Shown here one piece after another: positions 15,537 through 23,315 of a DNA stretch of 64,000 bases. This stretch comes from Rhodospirillales bacterium 24-66-33 (GTDB taxonomy: Bacteria > Pseudomonadota > Alphaproteobacteria > Reyranellales > Reyranellaceae), in assembly GCA_002281855.1 (NCBI GenBank), contig NCHQ01000001.1:62001-126000 (forward strand). The letters are read 5' to 3'. Under the pieces are notes generated by a model, which worked only from the letters and a program-made list of their open reading frames with translations, ran no database searches and had not been told where the DNA came from. Each line of letters begins with the position of its first letter. Positions within the stretch are counted from its first letter, which is position 1. Position numbers and translations under genes: made by a program.

Positions 15537-17990
15537 CTAGGCGGTTTCCTGATAGAGGGCAGATTGTAGCTCGTGGACGGCCTGCTCGAAGCCCTGGCGG
15601 TCGCCGAAGGCCCGGATCAACTGCACGGGCGTACCCATGGCGGTGAAAGGCGTGATCTTCAGCACGTTGGCATCGTCGAGATTGAGGACGCCCTCGTCGG
15701 CATACTTGGCGAGCAACGCATCGAGCACGGCTCGGGCCTGCCCGCCGTACCGGGTGAAGACGTCCCGCTTCTTGACGTTGTCGGCCCTTTCGCGGCGCGT
15801 CAGTGGCTTACGATCGAAGGCGACATGACAGATAAGGTCGAAGGGATCGAGGTCTTTACCTAGTTCGTCTGCGATGGGATCGAGAGGAAGGCCCTCGGCG
15901 GCCAGTTCATCGAGAATTGCCTGCTTCCGCTCGGCGGCCTTCCAGCGCTTCAGGAAGTCGTCGAGGCTGGCAAAGCGCTTGCGCAAGGCCGCCTTCGTGA
16001 AATCCCGGAGGCTCTCGGTGACTAACTTCCCGTTCTCGTCGAGATACTCGACACGCTCGGCGACGATGGTGGCGCCGACCCCATCGACGTAGATCTTCTT
16101 GCGGGGATCTCCGCCACCAGGGGCAATGGTAATGTCGGGTGGGCCATCGACAATGGTCTCGCCGTCGCCGGGCTCGCCCGGCAAGGCGTCATCGTTGTCA
16201 TCGGGCGGCGGGACGTCATCTGGCGGGGCGACAGTGTCGTCCGGGCCGGGTTCGTAGATCTGGACGGGCTCGCCATCGAAGTCGGGGTCGGCAAAGTGGC
16301 TGGTGGCGCCGCGGAAGTCGATCACCGAGAAATAGAACTTTTTGGTGTCTTCGTGGACGCGGGTGCCGCGACCGACGATCTGCTTGAATTCAGTCATCGA
16401 GCCGACCTCCCGGTCGAGCACGATCAGTCGGCAGGTCTGGGCGTCGACGCCTGTCGAGAGAAGGCGCGAGGTCGTAACGAGTACCGGGTACTTGGCCTCC
16501 GGATCGATAAAGTTGCCGAGCTGCTCTTGGCCCTCTTTATCATTGCCGGTGATGCGCATGACGTAGCGGTGGTTCTCAGCGACGAGGTCAGCGTTCTCGT
16601 TGATGAGGGCTTGGCGCATCCGGGCGGCATGCTCCTGGTCGACGCAGAACACGATGGTCTTCTGAAAGCGGTCGCCAGTTTCTTTGAGAAACGCAGTGAT
16701 CTTCTGGGCGACAAGTTTCGTCCGGTCGTCGAGGACCAGGGTCCGATCGAAGTCCTTGACGTTGTAGATGCGGTCTTCAACTTCCTCCCCATCGCGGTCG
16801 ACCTGGCCCTTCTCAGGGCGGTAACCTCCGACGTCGCGGTCAATGTGAACCTTCACCACCTTGTAGGGAGCTAGGAAGCCGTCCCGGATGCCCTGCTTGA
16901 GGGAGTAGGAGAAGACAGGATCGCCGAAGTAGGCGATGTTCGAGACATACTTCGTCTCCTTAGGGGTCGCCGTTAGCCCGATCTGGGTGGCAGCAGAGAA
17001 GTGGTCGAGGATTTCCCTCCACGCAGCGTCCTCAGCAGCGCTGCCACGATGACACTCGTCGATTACGATGAGGTCGAAAAAGCCCGGCGAGAATTCGCGG
17101 AATAGCTTCTGCCGTTCCTCCGGGCCGGTGATGGCCTGGTAGAGGCCAAGATAGACCTCGTAGGACTTGTTGACCTGGCGCTCCGTATCGATGGCCGTCG
17201 TCAGCTCGGTTCGCGTGCCATCTGCCTTCTCGATTGTCCCGGACCGGGCGCTCAGCTTGGCCATGACGCCGCCGAACGGACGGAAGTCGTTGACCATGGT
17301 CTGGTCGATCAGGACGTTGCGATCGGCCAGGAACAGGATCCGCTTCTTGCGGCCCGCCTTCCACAGCCGCCAGATGATCTGGAACGCGGTGTAGGTCTTT
17401 CCCGTGCCGGTCGCCATCACCAAGAGGATGCGGTTCTGGCCTTTGGCGATCGCTTCCATGGTGGCGTTGACCGCATTGACCTGATAGTAGCGGGGCGCCT
17501 TTCCGCTGCCGCCATCGTAGTAGTCCTGTAGGACGATTTTCTCGGCCTCGGCATCGAGGCCCTTCCAGGTGCGATACCGCGCCCAGAGGTCGGCGGGTGA
17601 GGGGAACGCGTTCAGCCCTAGCGACGTCTCGAGCGAAGCGCTCTTCCCGGTGCGATCGTGGAATACAAAGCCGTCGCCGTTCGACGAGAACACGAACGGA
17701 ATGTCCAGCGTGGCCGCATATTCAAGTCCCTGCTGCATGCCGTCGCCGACGCTGTGGGAGTTGTCCTTGGCCTCGATCAGCGCCAGAGGGATGTTAGGCT
17801 TGATGTACAAGATGTAATCGGCGCGCTTGGCCTGGCCGCGGCTGACCAGCTTGCCGCGCACGATGATGCGGCCCTTGGTGAAGCTCACCTCCTCGCGGAT
17901 TTGCAGCATCTCATCCCATCCGGCCTTGCGCAGGGCGGGCGTGATGAACTTGGTGCAGATGTCACGTTCGGTTAGAGATCGCTTGTCCAT
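15537..17990 (-). CDS. hsdR: Type I restriction enzyme endonuclease/translocase subunit, EcoEI-like
   Basis: 817 residues. N-terminal PD-(D/E)xK nuclease with ADYILYIKPNIPLALIEAK (Asp and Glu-x-Lys, ~58-75). Superfamily 2 motor: Walker A VMATGTGKT (~192), DEAH-box variant DECHRG (~313), motif III TATP, and motif VI VGRGTRV. C-terminal domain of the EcoEI R type (ITPFTAMGTPVQLIRAFG). It pulls DNA toward the bound complex and cuts on collision. An Asp/Pro-rich linker (PDDVPPPDDNDDALPGEPGDG) separates motor and C-terminal domain. First gene of the five-gene defence operon. Confidence 0.95.
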   Translation of the reverse strand: MDKRSLTERDICTKFITPALRKAGWDEMLQIREEVSFTKGRIIVRGKLVSRGQAKRADYILYIKPNIPLALIEAKDNSHSVGDGMQQGLEYAATLDIPFVFSSNGDGFVFHDRTGKSASLETSLGLNAFPSPADLWARYRTWKGLDAEAEKIVLQDYYDGGSGKAPRYYQVNAVNATMEAIAKGQNRILLVMATGTGKTYTAFQIIWRLWKAGRKKRILFLADRNVLIDQTMVNDFRPFGGVMAKLSARSGTIEKADGTRTELTTAIDTERQVNKSYEVYLGLYQAITGPEERQKLFREFSPGFFDLIVIDECHRGSAAEDAAWREILDHFSAATQIGLTATPKETKYVSNIAYFGDPVFSYSLKQGIRDGFLAPYKVVKVHIDRDVGGYRPEKGQVDRDGEEVEDRIYNVKDFDRTLVLDDRTKLVAQKITAFLKETGDRFQKTIVFCVDQEHAARMRQALINENADLVAENHRYVMRITGNDKEGQEQLGNFIDPEAKYPVLVTTSRLLSTGVDAQTCRLIVLDREVGSMTEFKQIVGRGTRVHEDTKKFYFSVIDFRGATSHFADPDFDGEPVQIYEPGPDDTVAPPDDVPPPDDNDDALPGEPGDGETIVDGPPDITIAPGGGDPRKKIYVDGVGATIVAERVEYLDENGKLVTESLRDFTKAALRKRFASLDDFLKRWKAAERKQAILDELAAEGLPLDPIADELGKDLDPFDLICHVAFDRKPLTRRERADNVKKRDVFTRYGGQARAVLDALLAKYADEGVLNLDDANVLKITPFTAMGTPVQLIRAFGDRQGFEQAVHELQSALYQETA

Positions 17991-18191
17991 TTAAGCTGGG
18001 TATTTGGTTAACAGATTTTCATTGATCCTGCCCGGTCACTGGCCAAATGTCATTCATGCTCACATCAACACGCACAGGTTGCTCATAGACAATTGACCCA
18101 CTGCTCTCGATAGTACAGCGCGTGTTCTCTGCGCCACCAGTCATCACCCAAAGTACCTTGAGTAGTGGGCGTGTAAGCTCGCAGGCAAAGT

Positions 18192-18543
18192 ATGGATGGC
18201 ATTCAATAGAGGGGAACTCGACACTGCGGCATTCCAGGCAATGAAAGCTGTGGAGGTTGCCGTTAGGGCCGCTGCTAGACTCCCCGATGATCTCGTGGGC
18301 GTTAAGCTCATGCGAGCGGCCTTCCGGCCGGACGATGGCCCTTTGGTAGACGGCGAGATGGAGGCCGGCGAGAAGCAAGCGCGAATGGATCTGTTTGCCG
18401 GGGCAGTAGGATCTTTCAAGAACCCGCACTCCCATCGAGACGTTGAGCTAAAGGACCCATCGGAAGCGATAGAGATTGTCATGCTCGCCAATCATCTGTT
18501 GCGCATCATTGACCATCGAAAGGCCAGCGCCAAAAAGGGCTAA
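18192..18543 (+). pseudogene. C-terminal part of a Ymh-type (TIGR02391) protein, N-terminus missing
   Basis: About 115 residues from the ATG at 18196. AFNRGELDTAAFQAMKAVEVAVR, GPLVDGEMEAGEKQARMDLFAGAVGSFKNPHSHR and ANHLLRIIDHRK match the conserved C-terminal domain of the Ymh family found near restriction systems and on phages. Full members are ~220-260 residues; here the frame meets a TAG at 18163, so the N-terminal half is gone. It is the only rightward gene between hsdR and the recombinase module, suggesting a recombination junction near 18180. Confidence 0.65.
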
Positions 18544-18592
18544 GCGCAAATCTGACGCCGACCGCCTACGCGGCTCGCAACGCCTCTGTTCC

Positions 18593-18646
18593 GCAACAGG
18601 CCGGGGCGCTGCGCTCAACCGGGGGCTTCGCGCCCCGGCCTGTTGC
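18593..18646. repeat. Perfect 17-bp inverted repeat with 20-nt loop
   Basis: GCAACAGGCCGGGGCGC (18593-18609) is the exact reverse complement of 18630-18646, separated by 20 bases. It lies between the Ymh remnant (ends 18543) and the end of the leftward HTH gene (18750), so it could terminate both converging transcripts. The symmetry also fits a recombinase site. No T tract follows. Confidence 0.7.
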
Positions 18647-18749
18647 AACACCGGGCCTGACAGGTCCAAATGACGAACGGATTCTACTCTCGACTGGATG
18701 AAACTTGGGGCTCAGGTCATTGTGTGCAGCTCGCGGTCGGCCATCGCCA

Positions 18750-19187
18750 CTACTCCCCGCGAGGTTCATCAGAATCGCCTTCTTGAGTTGTCGAAGTGAA
18801 TGCATGCGCTTCTTTACATTGCTGACCCCACGACACGGGAAACGGTACCATCGCCTCCGCGAGCGTGGGTCCAGTACTCACGCGGCCATCGAGTATCGCC
18901 TCCACCGCCGCCGGCGCCAACAGCGTAAGCCGCAGCACGCGTGAGACGTAGGACGGGTTGATCCTCTCGGCCTTGGCGATCTCCCTGATGGTCGCGTACC
19001 GGCCGGTCTCCAGCATCCGCTGCCACCGAAACGCTCGGGCGATCGCCTTTACGAGCGCGCCGTCGATGTGCGGCACCATGGCCGGCACCGGCGCGCCGTC
19101 CGGCGACAGGACCAGCTTCCGACCGCCCCGCTTGCGAACGGCGAAGGGCACCTTGATGGTCACGACGGCGCGTTCTTGCCGCGGCAT
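18750..19187 (-). CDS. Small DNA-binding protein of the recombinase module (KorB/ParB-type HTH)
   Basis: 145 residues. The central segment RMLETGRYATIREIAKAERINPSYVSRVLRLTLLAP reads as a helix-turn-helix of the KorB/ParB type. The N-terminus (VPFAVRKRGGRKLVLSPDGAPV) is basic. Such proteins commonly accompany serine recombinases in alphaproteobacterial mobile elements. Its ATG overlaps the recombinase stop (TGATG). It may assist the recombinase at its sites or regulate the module; neither can be proven from sequence. Confidence 0.75.
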   Translation of the reverse strand: MPRQERAVVTIKVPFAVRKRGGRKLVLSPDGAPVPAMVPHIDGALVKAIARAFRWQRMLETGRYATIREIAKAERINPSYVSRVLRLTLLAPAAVEAILDGRVSTGPTLAEAMVPFPVSWGQQCKEAHAFTSTTQEGDSDEPRGE

Positions 19188-20491
19188 CAGGCTGCCCTCC
19201 GGAGATTGCCCAGTTGCTGGGCCACGTGGCCTAGCCCCTGTGTCCGGAGCTGGAGCTCGAGCCCGTCCGTCTTGAGATTGATGCGCTGGACCAGGAGCTG
19301 GACGATGCGGGTCTGCTCGGCGGGGAAGAGCTCCTCCCAGAGCGGGTCGAGCCGCTCCAGGGCCTCCCGGACCGCCCCTTCGGACAGCGCCTCGATCTGA
19401 GGCCCGGCAGCCCGCCAGGTCGCCACGACCACCTCAGGGGACCGCAGCAGGGCCCGCAGCTGGTCGAAGACCGCAGCCTCGATGGCCGCCGCCGAGACCC
19501 GTCGGATGGGTGACGGTTGAACCTCGCCCTTTATTGCCCCCTGGCAGACATAGTAGCGATAGAGTTTGCCGTGCTTGCGGGTGTGCGTCGGGCTCATGGC
19601 GCGGCCCGTAGGACCAAACAGCAGCCCCTTGAGGAGCGCGGGAGTAGCGGCCCGAGCCTGGCAGCCCCGGACCTGGGGGCTCTCCCGCAGGATCGACTGC
19701 ACCTTGTCCCAGAGAGCCTGGTTGATGATCGCGGCGTGCTCGCCGGGGTAGGCCACACCCTTGTGGACGGCCAGCCCGACATACACCCGGTTCCGGAGGA
19801 TTCGGTACAGGGTTCCCTTGTCGACGACCCGCCCTCGATGGCTGCGGACATCCTCGGCCCGAAGTTGTCGTGCAAGCAGCGTCGCTGAGCCGACCTTCAG
19901 GAACCGCTCGAAGATCCGGCGGATGACCGCAGCCTCGGGCTCGTGGACGATCAGCTTGCGGTTCTCGACCCTGTAGCCCATGGGCACAAACCCGCCCATC
20001 CACATGCCGCGCCGGCGCGAGGCTGCGACCTTGTCGCGGATGCGCTCGCCGATGACCTCGCGCTCGAACTGGGCAAAGGACAACAGCACGTTCAGGGTCA
20101 ACCGGCCCATGCTGGTCGTCGTGTTGAAAGACTGGGTGACGGAGACGAAGGTAACGCCGCATCGGTCGAACACCTCGACCAGCCGGGTGAAGTCCATCAG
20201 GGCGCGGCTCAGCCGGTCGATCTTGTAGACCACCACGACGTCGATCCGGCCCGCCTCGATGTCGGCCATCAGCCGCCGCAGTGCCGGTCGCTCCAGTGTG
20301 CCACCCGAGAAGCCGCCGTCATCGTACTGATCCGCTAGTTCGACCCAGCCCTCCGAGCGCTGGCTGGCAATGTAGGCGCTACAGGCCTCGCGCTGGGCGT
20401 CGAGGCTGTTGAACTCCATGTCGAGCCCTTCCTCGGTCGACTTCCGGGTGTAGACAGCGCAGCGGAGTTTGCGGACGACCGGCTTCTTCAT
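19187..20491 (-). CDS. Serine-family site-specific recombinase
   Basis: 434 residues from the ATG at 20491 (MKKPVVRKLRCAVYTRKSTEEG); the upstream extension is antisense to the DUF2924 gene. The resolvase domain carries the catalytic Ser18 in YTRKS, and DRLSRALMDFTRLVEVF with the active-site arginines. A recombinase domain follows (GFVPMGYRVENRKLIVHEPEAAVIRRIFERF, DKGTLYRILRNRVYVG). The zinc-ribbon region (LLFGPTGRAMSPTHTRKHGKLYRYYVC) keeps only one of the usual cysteines, and little coiled coil is seen. It would cut and rejoin DNA through a phosphoserine link to integrate, excise or resolve an element. Confidence 0.93.
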   Translation of the reverse strand: MKKPVVRKLRCAVYTRKSTEEGLDMEFNSLDAQREACSAYIASQRSEGWVELADQYDDGGFSGGTLERPALRRLMADIEAGRIDVVVVYKIDRLSRALMDFTRLVEVFDRCGVTFVSVTQSFNTTTSMGRLTLNVLLSFAQFEREVIGERIRDKVAASRRRGMWMGGFVPMGYRVENRKLIVHEPEAAVIRRIFERFLKVGSATLLARQLRAEDVRSHRGRVVDKGTLYRILRNRVYVGLAVHKGVAYPGEHAAIINQALWDKVQSILRESPQVRGCQARAATPALLKGLLFGPTGRAMSPTHTRKHGKLYRYYVCQGAIKGEVQPSPIRRVSAAAIEAAVFDQLRALLRSPEVVVATWRAAGPQIEALSEGAVREALERLDPLWEELFPAEQTRIVQLLVQRINLKTDGLELQLRTQGLGHVAQQLGNLRRAA

Positions 20492-20940
20492 GCCGCCCTC
20501 CGCCGGTTCTTGAGGCCAAAGAACAGCAGCCCGTTCCAGCGGGTCCCCGTGATGGCCCGCGCAATTGCCGACAACGACTTGTAGGGGCGGCCCTGCCACT
20601 CGTAGCCGTCGGCCATCACCGTCACGGTGTACTCGACGCCCTGGTACTCCCGGATCAGCCGAGTGCCGGCGATGGGGATGTCGCTGCCTCGCAGCCGGCG
20701 CACGGCGATGTTGCCGCCGTCGAGCTCCTCGCCCAGCTGCTCCAGCCGGCGCACCGTCTCGGGCTTCAGGCCGCCGTAGGCCAGCTCCTGAATCCGGTAG
20801 GCCAAGCGGCTCTCCAGGAAGCGCCTATTATAAGGTGGGGCCGGCCGGTCGAAGAGCGCCGTCCACTGCTCCTTCAGCTTCGTGGTTGGCGTCGCCTTCA
20901 GGGCGGCGACGCGAGCCAATACGGTGTCCTGTTCCTTCAT
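20488..20940 (-). CDS. DUF2924 family protein
   Basis: 150 residues. Diagnostic features are LKEQWTALFDRPAPPYNRRFLESRLAYRIQELAYGGL and the C-terminal EYTVTVMADGYEWQGRPYKSLSAIARAITGTRWNGLLFFGL, which resembles the small DNA-binding RAMA/DUF2924 fold. The family almost always sits beside a serine recombinase and may load or guide it. It overlaps the recombinase by four bases and the small gene upstream by four bases, so all three are translationally coupled. Confidence 0.9.
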   Translation of the reverse strand: MKEQDTVLARVAALKATPTTKLKEQWTALFDRPAPPYNRRFLESRLAYRIQELAYGGLKPETVRRLEQLGEELDGGNIAVRRLRGSDIPIAGTRLIREYQGVEYTVTVMADGYEWQGRPYKSLSAIARAITGTRWNGLLFFGLKNRRRAA

Positions 20941-21152
20941 GCCGTTCTCCGTGTGGGGGCGGCGGCATGACCGCTCTGGTCGGGCAGGAAGTCGACGGAA
21001 CTGTCTCCACAGTCCGCAGATAGTTGACTGGACTGTCGGGCCTGGAGACGCATGAGGCCGGCGGCCAGGATTTGGCCGAGTTCGGCCAGGCGTTCGGTGG
21101 GAGTGAGGCGGTCGGGGGAGACAGGGTTAGGGTGGGCGTGGCTGTGGATCAT
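20937..21152 (-). CDS. Small protein heading the recombinase module
   Basis: 71 residues. DRLTPTERLAELGQILAAGLMRLQARQSSQLS is a helical segment that recurs in small proteins preceding DUF2924 genes; the tail is low-complexity. Function unknown, possibly a subunit or leader for translational coupling. First gene of the four-gene overlapping module; its promoter must lie in 21153-21285, opposite that of the ATPase operon. Confidence 0.6.
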   Translation of the reverse strand: MIHSHAHPNPVSPDRLTPTERLAELGQILAAGLMRLQARQSSQLSADCGDSSVDFLPDQSGHAAAPTRRTA

Positions 21153-21284
21153 GGCGACTTTTCGAGAGGGAGTGCGGTCGCCAAAGGCTACCTAGCTTCT
21201 AGAGAATCGATAGCAGAATCAATTGGTTAACGTGGTTCTGCGCAAACAAAGGAAGCCGCGCGAAGTTGTTCATAGGCGTAGGGT

Positions 21285-21318
21285 TTGACTCTGAGCACAA
21301 ACGGAACAAAACTAGAAC
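21285..21318 (+). promoter_or_regulatory. Candidate promoter with an alphaproteobacterial LexA-type box
   Basis: TTGACT (21285-21290) could be a -35, followed after 17 bp by a weak -10 at 21308-21313. Across the -10 lies GAAC-AAAACTA-GAAC (21304-21318), an exact match to the GAAC-N7-GAAC form of the SOS operator known for alphaproteobacteria. It is 62 bp before the ATPase ATG. Eight fixed bases are expected about twice by chance in a window this size counting both strands, so position is the main argument. Confidence 0.5.
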
Positions 21319-21379
21319 ATTATTGATCGAGTATTTCGACCACGGCCTCGGCCGCGGTTACCTCTTCGGGGGATCACGC

Positions 21380-23308
21380 ATGCAATTGGCGGTACGTAAG
21401 GTCGACGCCGTTTCGGCCGACCCGGATGTTGGGCAGTCGCACCACCGGATTCTCAGCCTGTCCGTCACCGGGGGGTTCCTCGACGGCACGCGGCTGGAAT
21501 TCAGCGACGGCCTCAACTGCATCATCGGCGGCCGCGGCACCGGCAAGACCACCGCGCTGGAGTTCATCCGCTACATCCTGGGCATGATGCCGGACGCCGC
21601 CGACGGACGGCCGCGGTCGCGTGCGATCGAGGGCCATGTGCGCGGGAATCTCGGCAGCGGCACGATCCACCTCGAGGTCGAGACGCGGCACGGCACGCGA
21701 TATCGCGCCGAGCGCCCCTGGGGGGACGATGTCCAGGTACTCGACGCCGACGGTGAGCCGATTCCCGTCACCTTGGACCGCGATCTGGTGTTCAAGGCCG
21801 ACATCTACAGCCAGAACGAGATCGAGGAGATCGCCACCAACCCGCGCTTCCAGTTGTCGCTGATCGACAAGTTTGCCGAGGAAGCGATCCGCGAGGCGAC
21901 GGCCGACATCCAGAAGGCCAAGCGTGCGATCGAGCAGAGCGCCTTGGAACTACGCAACCTCGATCATCGCATCCGCGAGATCGAGGACGTCGTTCCGGAC
22001 ATCGAGGTCGTCGGCAAGCGGCTGCAGGAGATGCAGGTGGTCGAGGGCGAAGACGCCGACCTCATCAACACCGCCCATGCCCACAAGGCGCTGCGGACGC
22101 GCGAGACGGAGATGATCGCCGACCTGCGGACGGCGGTCACGTCGGCCAATTCGGGCTTCAAGAGATTCGTCGATGCGGTCGCCGAGAACTGTAGCCATGC
22201 GATCGGCGAGGGCGTTCGCGAGGGGCCCAACGAGGCACTGTTCGAGGAGCTGGAGACCGCAGCGTCGGAGTTCGTGGACTCCTTCCGCGCCGCGCTCCCC
22301 GAGATCCAGTCTAGGTGCACAGCGCTCACGACTCGGCTGGACGATGTCGCGGCCAGGCTCGCTGCCGACCATGCCCGCCAGGAGCAGCACTACCGCGACG
22401 TCATCGCCCGATCGGCCGAAGAGAAGCAACGGGCATCGGAGCGGGCAAAGCTGCAGCAGCGCCATTTGACGTTGACGAAGGCGCGGCACGAGATGGATGG
22501 CTTGGTCCGCAAGCGCAAGAAGCTGGAGAGCACGCACCGGCAGATGAACGCGAAGCTGTCGGAGCTGCGTGACCGGCGGTTCCAGCTGCGCAAGCAGGTC
22601 GCGGAGTGTCTCTCTCGCTCGCTCGCGCCGACCATCAAGGTCGTCGTTACCCAGGCCGGAGACCGGTCGGACTACGAGGCCCTGCTCAAGGAGATGCTGA
22701 AGGGCTGCGGCCTGCAGTACAACCGCATCGCCGCTCGCATCGTGGAGAATCTCTCTCCGGAGGAACTGTCGCGCATCGTCCGCAAGGGCGACACCGCGCG
22801 ACTGGCGGAGGACGGCAACATCGCCGCGGACCAGGCGGCCCGCATCGTCGGCCATCTCCAGGAGACCGACCAGATCGGCAGGCTGGAGACGATCGACCTC
22901 GAGGACGAGCCGCTGATCTCCCTGAAGGACGGCGCCGACTACAAGAACTCGGCGGATCTGTCGACGGGCCAACGCTGCACCGTCGTGCTGCCGATCCTGC
23001 TGCTGGAGAGCGAGCGCCCGCTGCTGATCGATCAGCCGGAAGACAATCTCGACAATGCCTTCGTGTACGACACCATCGTGCGGAGCCTGCGCAACGCCAA
23101 GGGCGGTCGGCAGCTGATCTTCGTGACGCACAATCCCAACATCCCCGTTCTGGGTGAGGCTGACCGGGTGTTCGTGTTCGCATCGGATGGCCGCCAGGGC
23201 ACCGTTACCCACAGGGGCACGGTGGAGGACGTGAAGGAGCAGATCGAACACCTGCTCGAGGGGGGCAAGGAAGCCTTCGTCCTGCGCATGCAGAAGTACG
23301 GGCACTGA
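21380..23308 (+). CDS. SMC/RecF-like ATP-binding protein with central coiled coil
   Basis: 642 residues from the ATG at 21380, which has a GGGGGA ribosome site 7 bp upstream; a longer TTG-started frame exists. Walker A is GGRGTGKT (50-57), preceded by GGFLDGTRLEFSDGLNCIIG. Residues ~165-480 are charged and helical (coiled coil, e.g. EEKQRASERAKLQQRHLTLTKARHEMD). The ABC signature LSTGQR (~525) and Walker B LLIDQPEDNLDN (~547) follow, then a His-switch FVTHNPNIP. This is the head-coil-head plan of SMC/Rad50/RecF ATPases that bind DNA ends or filaments. First gene of a three-gene unit with a histidine kinase and regulator, eight bases before the kinase. Confidence 0.9.
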   Translation: MQLAVRKVDAVSADPDVGQSHHRILSLSVTGGFLDGTRLEFSDGLNCIIGGRGTGKTTALEFIRYILGMMPDAADGRPRSRAIEGHVRGNLGSGTIHLEVETRHGTRYRAERPWGDDVQVLDADGEPIPVTLDRDLVFKADIYSQNEIEEIATNPRFQLSLIDKFAEEAIREATADIQKAKRAIEQSALELRNLDHRIREIEDVVPDIEVVGKRLQEMQVVEGEDADLINTAHAHKALRTRETEMIADLRTAVTSANSGFKRFVDAVAENCSHAIGEGVREGPNEALFEELETAASEFVDSFRAALPEIQSRCTALTTRLDDVAARLAADHARQEQHYRDVIARSAEEKQRASERAKLQQRHLTLTKARHEMDGLVRKRKKLESTHRQMNAKLSELRDRRFQLRKQVAECLSRSLAPTIKVVVTQAGDRSDYEALLKEMLKGCGLQYNRIAARIVENLSPEELSRIVRKGDTARLAEDGNIAADQAARIVGHLQETDQIGRLETIDLEDEPLISLKDGADYKNSADLSTGQRCTVVLPILLLESERPLLIDQPEDNLDNAFVYDTIVRSLRNAKGGRQLIFVTHNPNIPVLGEADRVFVFASDGRQGTVTHRGTVEDVKEQIEHLLEGGKEAFVLRMQKYGH

Positions 23309-23315
23309 GTGAGCC

